Below are positions 26,619-36,892 of a DNA stretch of 40,737 nt, in pieces. Origin of the DNA: Caldalkalibacillus mannanilyticus JCM 10596. GTDB lineage: Bacteria > Bacillota > Bacilli > Caldalkalibacillales > JCM-10596. The stretch is from contig NZ_BAMO01000046.1 of the NCBI RefSeq assembly GCF_000615945.1, forward strand, positions 1 through 40,737, in the 5' to 3' direction. Within the stretch, counting starts at the first letter, position 1, and the number at the start of each line of letters is the position of its first letter. A program made the position numbers and the translations under genes. The notes under the pieces are model-generated. The model did not search any database. It had not been told where the DNA came from and was given only the letters and a program-made list of their open reading frames with translations.

Positions 26619-29600
26619 ATGGTGCAAAAAGAGCTATCCAAGCAAATTGAGGATATTCTTAAACTAACCCCGACGCAGGAGATTTTATTTCACTGTTTGA
26701 AAAATCCTCACCACTCTTTTTATGTATGTCAAATTGCCTTAGATCTTGAAGGGGAGCTATCCATTCCTCATCTTGAACGTGCCCTTAATGCGGTTGTAGA
26801 GGAGAATCAGTGTCTTCGTTCCATTTTTAAATGGGAGAAGCTAAGTCATCCAGTTCAAATCATTCTACGGCAAATGAGTTATAGTATTACGAAACACAAT
26901 CTATTGAATGATCCTGAAGAGGTACGTGAAGAAAAAATAAACCAGATCCAAACAGCAGAAAGGGAAAAAGGCTTTGATCTGACTGAGGGTCCTCTACTTC
27001 GTATTTCGATGTGTCTGGTAGGGGAGAAGCAATATCGAATGCTGATTCATTTTCATCATATCGTGATGGATGGATGGTCACTGGGGATATTTTTAAGTGA
27101 ATGGTTCAATCAATACGATCTAATAGCGAAGGATCGAAAAGGTGAACAGAAAATACTCAAAACAAAATATAAAGAATACATTAAATGGTTAGAGCAACAG
27201 GATGGAAAGAAAGCGAAAGAATTCTGGGCAGCGCAATTTGATCAATGGGAGAGGACAACAAAACTTCCCTATACAGCATATAGAGATGAAAAGATGATCA
27301 AAATGGATAGCGTTTCTTTCTCTCTCGGCGAGGTGATGCCTAAAGTAAAACATTTCGCTCAATTACATAATGTAACCTTGAACTCCATTTTAAATGCAGC
27401 ATGGGGAATGGTTCTACAACGATATAGCGGGAGTGATGATATTACTTTTGGTCTTACCGTCTCAGGTCGTCCTGAAGATATTAGAGAGGTAGACCAAATC
27501 GTTGGGTTATTCATTAATACGATTCCTATAAGAATCAAAATAGCATCTGAGCAAACGGTAGTAGAGCTAATGAAAGAGGTGCATGGTTATTTAATTAGCA
27601 GTAAGGACTATCATTATACTCCTCTTACTGAGATACATTCAGCAGCCAACCTGAGAGGGACCGAATCATTATTTGATCATATCTTGGTTTTTGAGAACTA
27701 TCCCCTTGATCAAACCTTAGCTGAGAGGGAGAATCGAGATTTTAAGATTACTAACTATACCGAATGGGAAGCCAATCATTATGATTTGACGGTGTCCTTT
27801 CTGCTAGCTGGAGAACCACAATTGAAGCTGGATTATAAATCTGGTATTTTTGAACGTCAGGCGATGGAACGAATGGTTCAGCATTTTCTAACCGTATTAA
27901 CTCAAATGATGAGTCAACCGGAGGAAAAGGTAAAAAACCTATCAATTCTTCCAGACTGGGAAAAGAGGAAGATTCTATCTGAATTCAATCAAACATTTCA
28001 GGGCTTTTCAATGAATCAAACCGTCTATGAGCTTTTTCTAGAACAAGTAAAAAAGGCTCCTTCACTAGAAGCAGTGATTTTTCAAGAAGAATCAATCACT
28101 TATAAGCAGCTATACGAGCGGTCGAATCGGTTAGCAGGTGTGTTGCGGGATCGAGGAGTCGAGGAAGGAAATATTATACCAATCGTGTTGGATTGGTCCA
28201 TTGATATGGTTGTGGCTATTATGGGGGTATTAGGATCTGGTGGAGCCTATCTAGCTATTGATCCTCAGTATCCAACTGACCGAATCCATTATATGATACA
28301 AGACAGCCAAGCAAAGGTGCTCATCACGTCACGCAACTGTCAAAGTGCATTATCTCATATGCTCTCAGAACAGATTCTCATAGATGATGAGGAGAGCCTG
28401 CTTCCTTTTTCTGACGAGATTCAGGCGCAATCTTCTCCTGATGATCTAGCCTATGTGATATACACTTCAGGCTCGACAGGTCAGCCGAAAGGAGTCATGA
28501 TCGAGCAACAATCCTTTGTTGAGTTTGTTCAGTGGGCAGTAGAGGAATATGAGCATCGAGAAGGGTATCAGGTGTTGTTATCCAATTCTTTTGCCTTCGA
28601 TAGCTCCATTCTGCAAATCTTCCCAGCCCTTGTTTCTGGTGGAACGCTCCATTTGCTTCATCCCGATGTAAGGAAGGATGCAAGGAAGTATTTGGAGTAT
28701 CTGAAAGCGAATAAAATAAATAATATAGATGAGATTCCTGTCGTCATGAATATTTTACTTGAACAAATTTATGAAACGGATGAGCTGCCATTTCTTCCAC
28801 ATTTGACTTGCTTATCCTTAGGGAGCGAATATGTTCCTATTGAATTAGTGAAAAAGTGCAGAACCTACCTCAATAATACAGGTAGGATCATTAACGGTTA
28901 TGGACCTGCTGAAGCGTCAGTGGTGGCAAGCACTTATCATTTTGATGGGAATTCTGAAGGGGAATTATCACTGATTGGTAAGCCAAGAAGCAATCTGCAC
29001 ATGTATATTGTTGATTCTCAAGGGAATTTGTGCCCAATTGGTATCCCAGGAGAAATTTGTATAGGTGGAATTGGGTTGGCAAGAGGGTATCTAAATAAAC
29101 CAGATCTCACCAATGGAAAGTTTGTGCACTATGCTTTGGATGGCATGACGGAACGTCTGTATAAGACGGGGGACGCTGGACGCTGGTTAGAAGATGGAAA
29201 CATTGATTTTCTTGGTAGAATAGATTATCAAGTGAAAATACGAGGCTACCGAGTTGAGGTAGAGGAAATTGAAAACGTGTTGCGTAAGTATCCAAAGATC
29301 GTAGATGTTGTTGTTGTAGCACGAAAGGATCCAGCAAGGGGAGAACTTCTATGTGCTTTTGTTACATCACAGCTTCAACTTGATAAACAGGATGTCAAAA
29401 GATGGTTAGCTGGGCAATTACCAGATTATATGCTTCCGGCGATGTACTACGAACTCGATGAGTTTCCACTTACGCCTAATGGAAAAATCAATCGTAAGTA
29501 CTTGGCGCAGATGGAACTCGTATGGAATGAAGAGCCAGCGGATGGATCTGTGGCAAGGCATGATTTGGATCAGCAAATAGCTGATATTTGGAAAGAAACT

Positions 29601-32600
29601 CTTGGAATCGAACAAGTAGGAATGCAAACCAGCTTTTTTGAAGCGGGGGGCAATTCTATCCTGATTATGCGTATGTTTAATAAGCTAAAGAAAGAATTTC
29701 CCGATTTATCAATAGAAATTAGCGATTTGTTTACCTACAATACCATTGCACATCTAGCCGATTTTATCCTAGAATCCTCTGCCACAATAACCAATGAACA
29801 GAATCAAAAATCTGAGTTTATTGAAGAGCAGGACGTATCTCGTGAGCATCACTCAGTGAAGGATATCGCGATCATTGGGATCAGTGCGAAATTGCCTGGT
29901 GCCGATCAACTAGAAGATTTTTGGCAGCTATTATTGCAAGGGCAAGCAAGTATCAAGGAAATATCTACATCCAGAAAAGAGCTAGATCCTGCTAAAAGCT
30001 CATCTAAGAAATACCTTCGATACGGATATATCGAAGGAATCGATCAATTTGATCCCCATTATTTTAATATCTCACCAAAGATAGCAAAAATAATGGACCC
30101 CAATCAACGTCTAATGCTTCAAACGGTTCATTCGACCATTGAAGATGCAGGATACTCCCGTGATAAACTGATGAATCAACATATTGGGGTATTCATGGCG
30201 TCTGTCTTACCAAGCTATTACAAATACCTAGATGTGAAGGTAGATGAATTATTAGCCAGCAATTTACCAGCCAATTTGGCAGGTCAAATATCTTATCGTT
30301 TTGGATTTAATGGACCTTCCATGGTGATTGATACAGCATGTTCTTCTTCCTTGGTAGCTTTGCATTCAGCGATTCAGTCCTTGCGTAATGGGGAGTGTGA
30401 AGCCGCTCTAGTGGGTGGAATTCATATCGAAATTGATCATGTACAAAAAGAATCAGCGATGGAATCAGGAATTGTTTCACCTACGGAAACATGCCGAGCT
30501 TTTTCTGATGACGCAGATGGGACGATTGGTGGAGAAGGAACGATCTGTATTATGATCAAACCATTAGAGAAAGCTGTGGAACATAATGATCATATCTATG
30601 CGGTAGTAAAAGGTAGCGCAGTAGTACAGGATGGAGCAAGATCAAATGGGATTACAGCACCTAGTGCAGATGCCCAAGCAGATACCATAAAACGCGCGTG
30701 GCAGGATGCGCAAATCGCTCCAACCACGATCTCATATATAGAAGCGCATGGAACGGGAACGAAGCTAGGGGATCCTATTGAAATTAAAGGGATTCAAAAA
30801 GCCTTTCAATCCTTCACAGATCAAAAACAATGGATTGCCTTAGGCTCAGTAAAAACAAATATCGGACATTTAGATAGTGCAGCTGGGCTGGCAGGGCTTG
30901 TCAAAACAGCGTTAAGTTTAAAACATAAAATCATTCCACCCTCGCTTCATTATACAAAGGCCAATTCTTTTATTGATTTTGAACGTTCACCTGTCTATGT
31001 CAATACAAGTGTTCAACACTGGGAAGAAAAGCAAGGACATCCACGTCGCGCAGGGGTTAGTTCCTTTGGTTTAAGCGGTACGAACGTTCATGTGGTCGTA
31101 GAGGAATTTAGGGATGCTCGGATTCAATCGAAGATAGAATCGAATCAGCCTTATCATTTGATCACCGTATCTGCACCTAATCAGAATGTTTTAAAGAAAA
31201 AAATACGAGATTTAATCGACTATATCACTCGAAATCAATCAAGCTCGCTTCAGGATATTAGTTACACTCTTAATTGTCGTAGAACGCATGAACGTTATCG
31301 TTTCTCAGTCGTTGTAAAAGATAAAGAAGAGTTAGGACATGCCCTAGAAGAAGCGGAGAAAAAGGAATATCAGATAACTTCTGCTCAAAAGAATGATGCT
31401 GCTATCCTTGCAGACTCTCTGCAAAGATTGTCTACAGCGTATGACCGAGAGGCGTTAACTCAGCTTTCTAAGCTGTATCAAGAAGGATACAACCTTCCTT
31501 TTGAGAGCATTCAGAAAGGAAGAACCATTCCGTTACCTGCCTATCCTTTCGAAAACAAATCGTATTGGTTCGAGAAGGCGGTACAGGAGACGAATTCTTC
31601 AGCATTATTTACGAAAAAAACAAATGCGTTGGATCAGATCAATGAAGAGCTATTCCATCATTTCATCTGGAAAGAAACAAAAGTATCCATTGATGGTGCA
31701 ATGCGTACTAGTGGTTCAATCCTAGTGGTTATGAATCAGGAAGAAAACTTTCCACCATTATTATCTTTATTGTCGAATGAAGGCCAACATGTTATTCAGG
31801 TCTATTATGGTCAGTATTATCAGAAATGGGCTGTAGATCGTTATGAAATAAATCCAAACGAAGCAAGCCAATTTTCGCGATTAACCGATGAATTAGAGGA
31901 AGATGGAATCACAATTGAAACAGTGATTGATTTGTCTACTCTTCAACACAGTCAGATGCTGAACTCGCCAGTGGAAGTCCTGAACCAGTGGAAAGAACAG
32001 ACTCTTCAGTGTTATTTTCCTACGCTTCATTTGGTAAAGAGTTTGTCTACTCTTGTCACTGAGCACCAGCATCCTATTCATACTTATTTTATCTCGACTC
32101 AAGCTTTTAATGTTCTAGAAAATGACCCTATTGTGAATCCGTTGCAAAGCTTCACACTTGCTTTACATCGCTCCATTCACCGAGAGTTAGAGCACGTGCG
32201 TTCTTATTGTATTGATATGGATTGGCAGAATGGTCCCTTAGAAGAAATGGCTCAGCTAATCGTTCGTGAGATAAAAGGGAATCATTCTATCCGTGAAGTT
32301 GCCTATCGGGATGGCAGGCGCTATGTGAAGACATTACAACCTTTGTCATTAGACTCACTTCCTAAGCGGGCTGCGTTTAGAGAAAACGGAGTGTATCTTG
32401 TGACAGGAGGTACAGGTGGAATTTCTCTAGAGATTTGTCAATCGATTGCCAGACAACATAAGGTAAGTCTGCTTTTACTAGGACGCACTTCTTGGCAAGA
32501 GCTAAGTACAGATCAATTAAAAGCGATAGAGGAATGTCAACAGCTTGGAACAGAAGTGTTGTATTACCAGGCTGATGTGTCCGATGTAGAGGAGTTGCGA

Positions 32601-33503
32601 CAAGCTGTAGATAAGATAACGGCTCAATTCGGAAAAATAGATGGGGTTATTCATACAGCGGGAATAATAGGAAAGCCAACCGCACTGCTAGATACTGAAT
32701 TTGAAGATTATGAGAGGGTTTGTCAGGCTAAAATTCAAGGGATTTTAAACATAGATCAATTGCTTCGCGGACATTATTTGGATTTTGTTGTTCTATTTTC
32801 TTCAGTGGATGCGATGATTTCAGAAAAAATGATTGCCCCATACACGTTTGCTAATGCATTCTTAGATAGCTATGCCTCGTTACAGCGCCAATTGGGTAAG
32901 AAGTATATTTCTATCAATTGGGGTGGCTGGCAGAATACAGGGATGGGTGATGTGAAGCGAGTGGGATCTGCTCAATCTCAAATAGAGCAAATCAAAAGAT
33001 TATCCCCACTTGTCATAGGTTTTGATCGGAATGAAGGTGTTTCTGCTTTTCATGCCCTCGTCAATGCTAATGTTAGCCATGCGTTTATCAGTGGCTTGAA
33101 TCAAGAAGATATTCAAGAATTAAAAGAGCTCTCTTTGTTTGATATTAACTCACAATTACTAGCTGCTTCGGCACAAACAAGCTCTTCGCTGGACCTAGAG
33201 GCTATGACGTTAGAGCAGATTGTAACGATTGTTTCGGAAACATGGAGGGAGATATTAGAGCTGGAGGAAGAGGAGGAATTAGATCCTACTGAAAGCTATT
33301 TTGCCCTAGGTGGAGATTCGATTCAAGGAATCGATATCACCATGAAATTATCTAATTTGTTTTCTTTAACTTTAGACGCAAACACGATTTTCAAGTATGA
33401 CCAGGTTCAAACATTGAGTCAGTATATCTATGATTCACTCAAGGGACCAGAACCAAAGACTCAAAGAAAAAAAATGATTCCTAAGGCAAAACCAATTGGG
33501 TAA
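26619..33503 (+). CDS. Hybrid NRPS-PKS: C-A-PCP-KS-(no AT)-KR-ACP
   Basis: The 2294-residue hybrid has a C domain with HHIVMDG (146-152). Its A domain has YTSGSTGQPKG at 615 and positions D-S-L-D-L-L-G-V-V-K, which match no code I know. A PCP follows (GGNS, Ser1013). The ketosynthase has TACSSS (Cys1241), HGTGT (His1377) and NIGH (His1417). A short flanking region ends in LPAYPFENKSYW, and no acyltransferase GHSxG follows. The ketoreductase has TGGTGGI from 1929 and an active-site YTFAN (Y2075, N2079). A final carrier has GGDS (Ser2234). The product logic is one amino acid, then a C2 unit reduced to a beta-hydroxy group. Malonyl loading must come from an AT in trans, outside the window. AGGAGG precedes ATG 26619. 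Confidence 0.94.
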   Translation: MVQKELSKQIEDILKLTPTQEILFHCLKNPHHSFYVCQIALDLEGELSIPHLERALNAVVEENQCLRSIFKWEKLSHPVQIILRQMSYSITKHNLLNDPEEVREEKINQIQTAEREKGFDLTEGPLLRISMCLVGEKQYRMLIHFHHIVMDGWSLGIFLSEWFNQYDLIAKDRKGEQKILKTKYKEYIKWLEQQDGKKAKEFWAAQFDQWERTTKLPYTAYRDEKMIKMDSVSFSLGEVMPKVKHFAQLHNVTLNSILNAAWGMVLQRYSGSDDITFGLTVSGRPEDIREVDQIVGLFINTIPIRIKIASEQTVVELMKEVHGYLISSKDYHYTPLTEIHSAANLRGTESLFDHILVFENYPLDQTLAERENRDFKITNYTEWEANHYDLTVSFLLAGEPQLKLDYKSGIFERQAMERMVQHFLTVLTQMMSQPEEKVKNLSILPDWEKRKILSEFNQTFQGFSMNQTVYELFLEQVKKAPSLEAVIFQEESITYKQLYERSNRLAGVLRDRGVEEGNIIPIVLDWSIDMVVAIMGVLGSGGAYLAIDPQYPTDRIHYMIQDSQAKVLITSRNCQSALSHMLSEQILIDDEESLLPFSDEIQAQSSPDDLAYVIYTSGSTGQPKGVMIEQQSFVEFVQWAVEEYEHREGYQVLLSNSFAFDSSILQIFPALVSGGTLHLLHPDVRKDARKYLEYLKANKINNIDEIPVVMNILLEQIYETDELPFLPHLTCLSLGSEYVPIELVKKCRTYLNNTGRIINGYGPAEASVVASTYHFDGNSEGELSLIGKPRSNLHMYIVDSQGNLCPIGIPGEICIGGIGLARGYLNKPDLTNGKFVHYALDGMTERLYKTGDAGRWLEDGNIDFLGRIDYQVKIRGYRVEVEEIENVLRKYPKIVDVVVVARKDPARGELLCAFVTSQLQLDKQDVKRWLAGQLPDYMLPAMYYELDEFPLTPNGKINRKYLAQMELVWNEEPADGSVARHDLDQQIADIWKETLGIEQVGMQTSFFEAGGNSILIMRMFNKLKKEFPDLSIEISDLFTYNTIAHLADFILESSATITNEQNQKSEFIEEQDVSREHHSVKDIAIIGISAKLPGADQLEDFWQLLLQGQASIKEISTSRKELDPAKSSSKKYLRYGYIEGIDQFDPHYFNISPKIAKIMDPNQRLMLQTVHSTIEDAGYSRDKLMNQHIGVFMASVLPSYYKYLDVKVDELLASNLPANLAGQISYRFGFNGPSMVIDTACSSSLVALHSAIQSLRNGECEAALVGGIHIEIDHVQKESAMESGIVSPTETCRAFSDDADGTIGGEGTICIMIKPLEKAVEHNDHIYAVVKGSAVVQDGARSNGITAPSADAQADTIKRAWQDAQIAPTTISYIEAHGTGTKLGDPIEIKGIQKAFQSFTDQKQWIALGSVKTNIGHLDSAAGLAGLVKTALSLKHKIIPPSLHYTKANSFIDFERSPVYVNTSVQHWEEKQGHPRRAGVSSFGLSGTNVHVVVEEFRDARIQSKIESNQPYHLITVSAPNQNVLKKKIRDLIDYITRNQSSSLQDISYTLNCRRTHERYRFSVVVKDKEELGHALEEAEKKEYQITSAQKNDAAILADSLQRLSTAYDREALTQLSKLYQEGYNLPFESIQKGRTIPLPAYPFENKSYWFEKAVQETNSSALFTKKTNALDQINEELFHHFIWKETKVSIDGAMRTSGSILVVMNQEENFPPLLSLLSNEGQHVIQVYYGQYYQKWAVDRYEINPNEASQFSRLTDELEEDGITIETVIDLSTLQHSQMLNSPVEVLNQWKEQTLQCYFPTLHLVKSLSTLVTEHQHPIHTYFISTQAFNVLENDPIVNPLQSFTLALHRSIHRELEHVRSYCIDMDWQNGPLEEMAQLIVREIKGNHSIREVAYRDGRRYVKTLQPLSLDSLPKRAAFRENGVYLVTGGTGGISLEICQSIARQHKVSLLLLGRTSWQELSTDQLKAIEECQQLGTEVLYYQADVSDVEELRQAVDKITAQFGKIDGVIHTAGIIGKPTALLDTEFEDYERVCQAKIQGILNIDQLLRGHYLDFVVLFSSVDAMISEKMIAPYTFANAFLDSYASLQRQLGKKYISINWGGWQNTGMGDVKRVGSAQSQIEQIKRLSPLVIGFDRNEGVSAFHALVNANVSHAFISGLNQEDIQELKELSLFDINSQLLAASAQTSSSLDLEAMTLEQIVTIVSETWREILELEEEEELDPTESYFALGGDSIQGIDITMKLSNLFSLTLDANTIFKYDQVQTLSQYIYDSLKGPEPKTQRKKMIPKAKPIG

Positions 33504-33541
33504 GAAAATGAGCTGTGTAAAGAGAGAAGGTGCAAAATAGA

Positions 33542-36500
33542 ATGATAGTATACGATAAAGAGGTGTTGGCACATAGGCAATATTGGCTTAGTCAATTTCA
33601 AAGTGAACCAACGTTCCCTATGGTACCGACCGATTTTACTTCTTCAGAAGCAGTCGTTGCTCGTAAGGATCTACAATTATCAATAGATTCCGAGGTAACA
33701 GATCAATTGATGCGAGTGTGTAAACATTCCGATGTATTGATTTACACTTTTTTATTAGCTGTATCAAAAATATGGTTGCATAAATATACCAATGCTGAGA
33801 AGGTAGGAATCGGGGTTCCTTCCTATAATCCAACTTCGAAGCTGGTTCCAGTTGTTTCCCGACTGGAACCAAAACAATCAGCTAAGGAGTTAATCGTGGA
33901 AGTGAAGAAAAACCTGACCGAGGTCTATCTTCATCAAGCGTTTCCCTTACATCATTTGTTTGATGAATTGGGGGTGATAGATCTAGCAGAGCATCCTCCT
34001 TGGACGCGGCTGGTGGTTTCGCTTGATTCTATCCATGATCCTGCCTTCGTAGAATCTCAAGTAGCGGATTTAACGATCATGTTTGCAAAGGATCAAGAAA
34101 GACTCCAAGCAAGAGTTGTCTATAATCCTACTTTATATGCCGAAGCTTCACTCAAGATCTATTTTACACATTTTGTACAAATTCTTCGCTCGATCTTATC
34201 TAACTCAGCGGTATCTATTACGAACATTTCTTTAGTAGTGGATTCTGAAAAGCAAGCATTGCTCTCTAGATTAAAGGGGGAGACGGTAGCTTATCCGAAT
34301 AAAACAATCCATGAATTATTTGAAGAGCAGGTGCAAAGAACTCCTGATCAAGTAGCACTTGTGTTCGGAAAAGAAAGCCTTACCTATCAGGAATTGAACG
34401 AGCGTGCTAACCAATTGGCGCATACGCTAAAAGCCCAAGGATTACGATCGGAGCAGTTAGTAGCGATCATGCTCGACCGTTCACTGGACATGATTGTAGG
34501 GATTTTAGGAACCCTAAAGGCTGGCGGTGCCTATGTGCCCATCGATCCAGAATATCCAAACGAGCGGATTCATTATATTTTGGCTGATAGTCGAGCAGAA
34601 ATTTTATTGACTCAGCAGAGCCTTCAGCATCAAGTGAACTTTGCAGGAAAGCTCTTTTGTTTGGATGATGCAGAAATCTATGACAAAACGCTTACGAATA
34701 TAAAGACGAATACGACACCTTCACATCTTGCTTATGTGATCTACACTTCTGGAACAACGGGAAAACCGAAGGGGGTTATGGTGGAGCACAGAGGAATGGC
34801 AAATTTAAAAGTCTTTACTGAGCAGGTTCTAGGTATAACATCTGAAGATCGTATTATTCAATTTGCCAGCTTGACCTTCGATGCTTCTATTTTAGAGATA
34901 GGTATGGCGTTGTTTACTGGAGCTAAGCTCATTCTGGTATCGAAGGATACGATATATGACCACCGCAAATTTGAACAATATCTGAATGATTGGGAGGTTA
35001 CTGTAGCTGTTCTGACACCTTCTTATGCGACACATCTACAGCCTGCTCGCCTTCAGTCTTTAGCTCTTTTAATCACGGGCGGGGCAGAGGCTACACAATA
35101 CTTGTATAAAAAATGGTGTAACAGAGTGCAATATATTAATGTGTATGGACCAAGTGAGGCGACTGTTTTTGTAACTGCTTGGATAGCTCCAAAACAAACC
35201 TCTGTCTGGAATCGGACGATTCCAATTGGAACTGCGATTCCTAACATGGGTATTTATATCATGGATTCGCAAAAGCAGGTACAGCCTACAGGGGTAGTGG
35301 GAGAATTATGTCTATCAGGAGTTGGCTTAGCTCGGGGGTATCTCAACCGTCCAGAACTAACAGCGGAAAAATTCATAGATCACCCTTATCTTCCAGGCGA
35401 GAAGCTGTATAAAACAGGAGACTTAGCCCGATGGCTACCAGACGGGAATATTGAATTTGTTGGACGCAGTGATCATCAGGTTAAAATACGAGGCTTCAGA
35501 ATTGAATTAGGTGAAATAGAAAGTGAACTTTTACAGCACAATCAAATTAAAGAAGCGCTTGTGCTTGCCAAAGATGATGGACAGGCTGAGAAATATCTTT
35601 GTGCCTATATTGTATCTGAAGAGGATTTGGTGGTATCTAGCCTGCGTGAATTTTTGGGACAGAGGCTCCCAGCCTATATGTTACCGAGCTACTTTATACC
35701 GATTGAGGCAATGCCACTTACTTCAAATGGCAAAGTGAATCATCAAGCTCTACCAGAACCAGAATCTATGCTATCCCAACTCCATAACACAGAACCATAT
35801 TGTGCTCCACAAGATCAACTAGAAAAGGAAATGGTAGAGTTATGGGAGGAAGTGCTACAAATTAGTCCCATCAGTATCTATGATAATTTTTTTACAATAG
35901 GCGGTCACTCGCTAAATGCTTTAATCCTAAGCGAAAAAATTTCAGAACATTTTGACTATAATGCCAGACCTGCCTTATTGTTTAAAAATCCTACGGTTTC
36001 TACATTGTGTAAAATTTTACGCAGTCAGGTTGAAGCGTCTGAAGGCAACCTTATCCTTCTTAATCAAGGGGAGGATTCTATTCCGCCCTTGTTTATCGTA
36101 CATGGACAAGGGGGAGGTATTCTCCATTTTGTCCATTTCGCTCAGGAGTTTGGATCAGCTCGATCCGTCTATGCTTTTCAAGCAGAAGGGTATGATCAAG
36201 GGCACATTCCTGAATTGACCGTGGAACAAATCGCCGAGCGCTACGTGGCAGCCATGCTTCTCGAAGTACCAACAGGACCTTACTATCTGAGTGGATGGTC
36301 ATTTGGTGGATTGGTTGCTTTCGAGATGGTCAAGCAGCTTGAGGATCTAGGAAAGGAAGTGGCTTATCTAGCTGTCTTTGATATCGCTCCTTTAGCTGAA
36401 GAGGAGCGTTTGATTCCCAATCCTGAATATCGTCATCTAGATCCACTAGTTCGATTTGCTATTCAATTGGGAGAGGATGGAGAGCGTTTTGTGAGATTGA

Positions 36501-36892
36501 GTGAAGAAGAACAGCTCCAAGAATGTCGAGATCTTCTCCGTCATGAAATGGTAGATGAGGAAGGTGTAGATGAAGAGCTTGCCTTGTCTAAAATGCGTCT
36601 GTATGCGGTGAATGGACTGGCATTTCGTCAATATCTGCCTTTGGGTCGTATCTATACAGATATTCATCTCTTTATTTCGTTGGACGAGAGTTTTGTTCGC
36701 AATGGAGATAGGACAGAAGAAGAGATCGTTCACTTGTGGTCTCCTCTAACGAACGGTCAGGTTCAGCTATCTTTTTCAGCTGGGGACCACTATTCGATGT
36801 TTGAAACACCAAACGTTAAGCAGTTGGTTCATGATATAAGAAATCAATTGGAAAGAGAAATAGAAATTAAAAGAGAGGTACAAGAGCGATGA
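33542..36892 (+). CDS. NRPS with half a C domain, then A(aromatic?)-PCP-TE
   Basis: The 1116-residue protein begins at ATG 33542 behind AGAAGGTG; GTG 33530 is in frame but overlaps that site. It opens at HRQYWLSQF, the middle of a C domain, so the N-lobe with HHxxxDG is missing and only about 240 residues of C-lobe remain. The A domain has YTSGTTGKPKG at 401 and positions D-A-L-V-I-G-V-V-F-K, resembling the Tyr code DALVTGAVVK. The carrier has GGHS (Ser790). The type I thioesterase has GWSFGG (Ser920), FDIAP and GDHYS (His1083). An A-PCP-TE unit unable to condense could charge, present for modification and release one amino acid. It overlaps the next gene by ATGA. Confidence 0.92.
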   Translation: MIVYDKEVLAHRQYWLSQFQSEPTFPMVPTDFTSSEAVVARKDLQLSIDSEVTDQLMRVCKHSDVLIYTFLLAVSKIWLHKYTNAEKVGIGVPSYNPTSKLVPVVSRLEPKQSAKELIVEVKKNLTEVYLHQAFPLHHLFDELGVIDLAEHPPWTRLVVSLDSIHDPAFVESQVADLTIMFAKDQERLQARVVYNPTLYAEASLKIYFTHFVQILRSILSNSAVSITNISLVVDSEKQALLSRLKGETVAYPNKTIHELFEEQVQRTPDQVALVFGKESLTYQELNERANQLAHTLKAQGLRSEQLVAIMLDRSLDMIVGILGTLKAGGAYVPIDPEYPNERIHYILADSRAEILLTQQSLQHQVNFAGKLFCLDDAEIYDKTLTNIKTNTTPSHLAYVIYTSGTTGKPKGVMVEHRGMANLKVFTEQVLGITSEDRIIQFASLTFDASILEIGMALFTGAKLILVSKDTIYDHRKFEQYLNDWEVTVAVLTPSYATHLQPARLQSLALLITGGAEATQYLYKKWCNRVQYINVYGPSEATVFVTAWIAPKQTSVWNRTIPIGTAIPNMGIYIMDSQKQVQPTGVVGELCLSGVGLARGYLNRPELTAEKFIDHPYLPGEKLYKTGDLARWLPDGNIEFVGRSDHQVKIRGFRIELGEIESELLQHNQIKEALVLAKDDGQAEKYLCAYIVSEEDLVVSSLREFLGQRLPAYMLPSYFIPIEAMPLTSNGKVNHQALPEPESMLSQLHNTEPYCAPQDQLEKEMVELWEEVLQISPISIYDNFFTIGGHSLNALILSEKISEHFDYNARPALLFKNPTVSTLCKILRSQVEASEGNLILLNQGEDSIPPLFIVHGQGGGILHFVHFAQEFGSARSVYAFQAEGYDQGHIPELTVEQIAERYVAAMLLEVPTGPYYLSGWSFGGLVAFEMVKQLEDLGKEVAYLAVFDIAPLAEEERLIPNPEYRHLDPLVRFAIQLGEDGERFVRLSEEEQLQECRDLLRHEMVDEEGVDEELALSKMRLYAVNGLAFRQYLPLGRIYTDIHLFISLDESFVRNGDRTEEEIVHLWSPLTNGQVQLSFSAGDHYSMFETPNVKQLVHDIRNQLEREIEIKREVQER

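Noticed and set aside
33530-33541. GTG 33530 as start of the half-C NRPS
   Set aside because: It overlaps the AGAAGG ribosome binding site; ATG 33542 has better spacing and loses only four residues.
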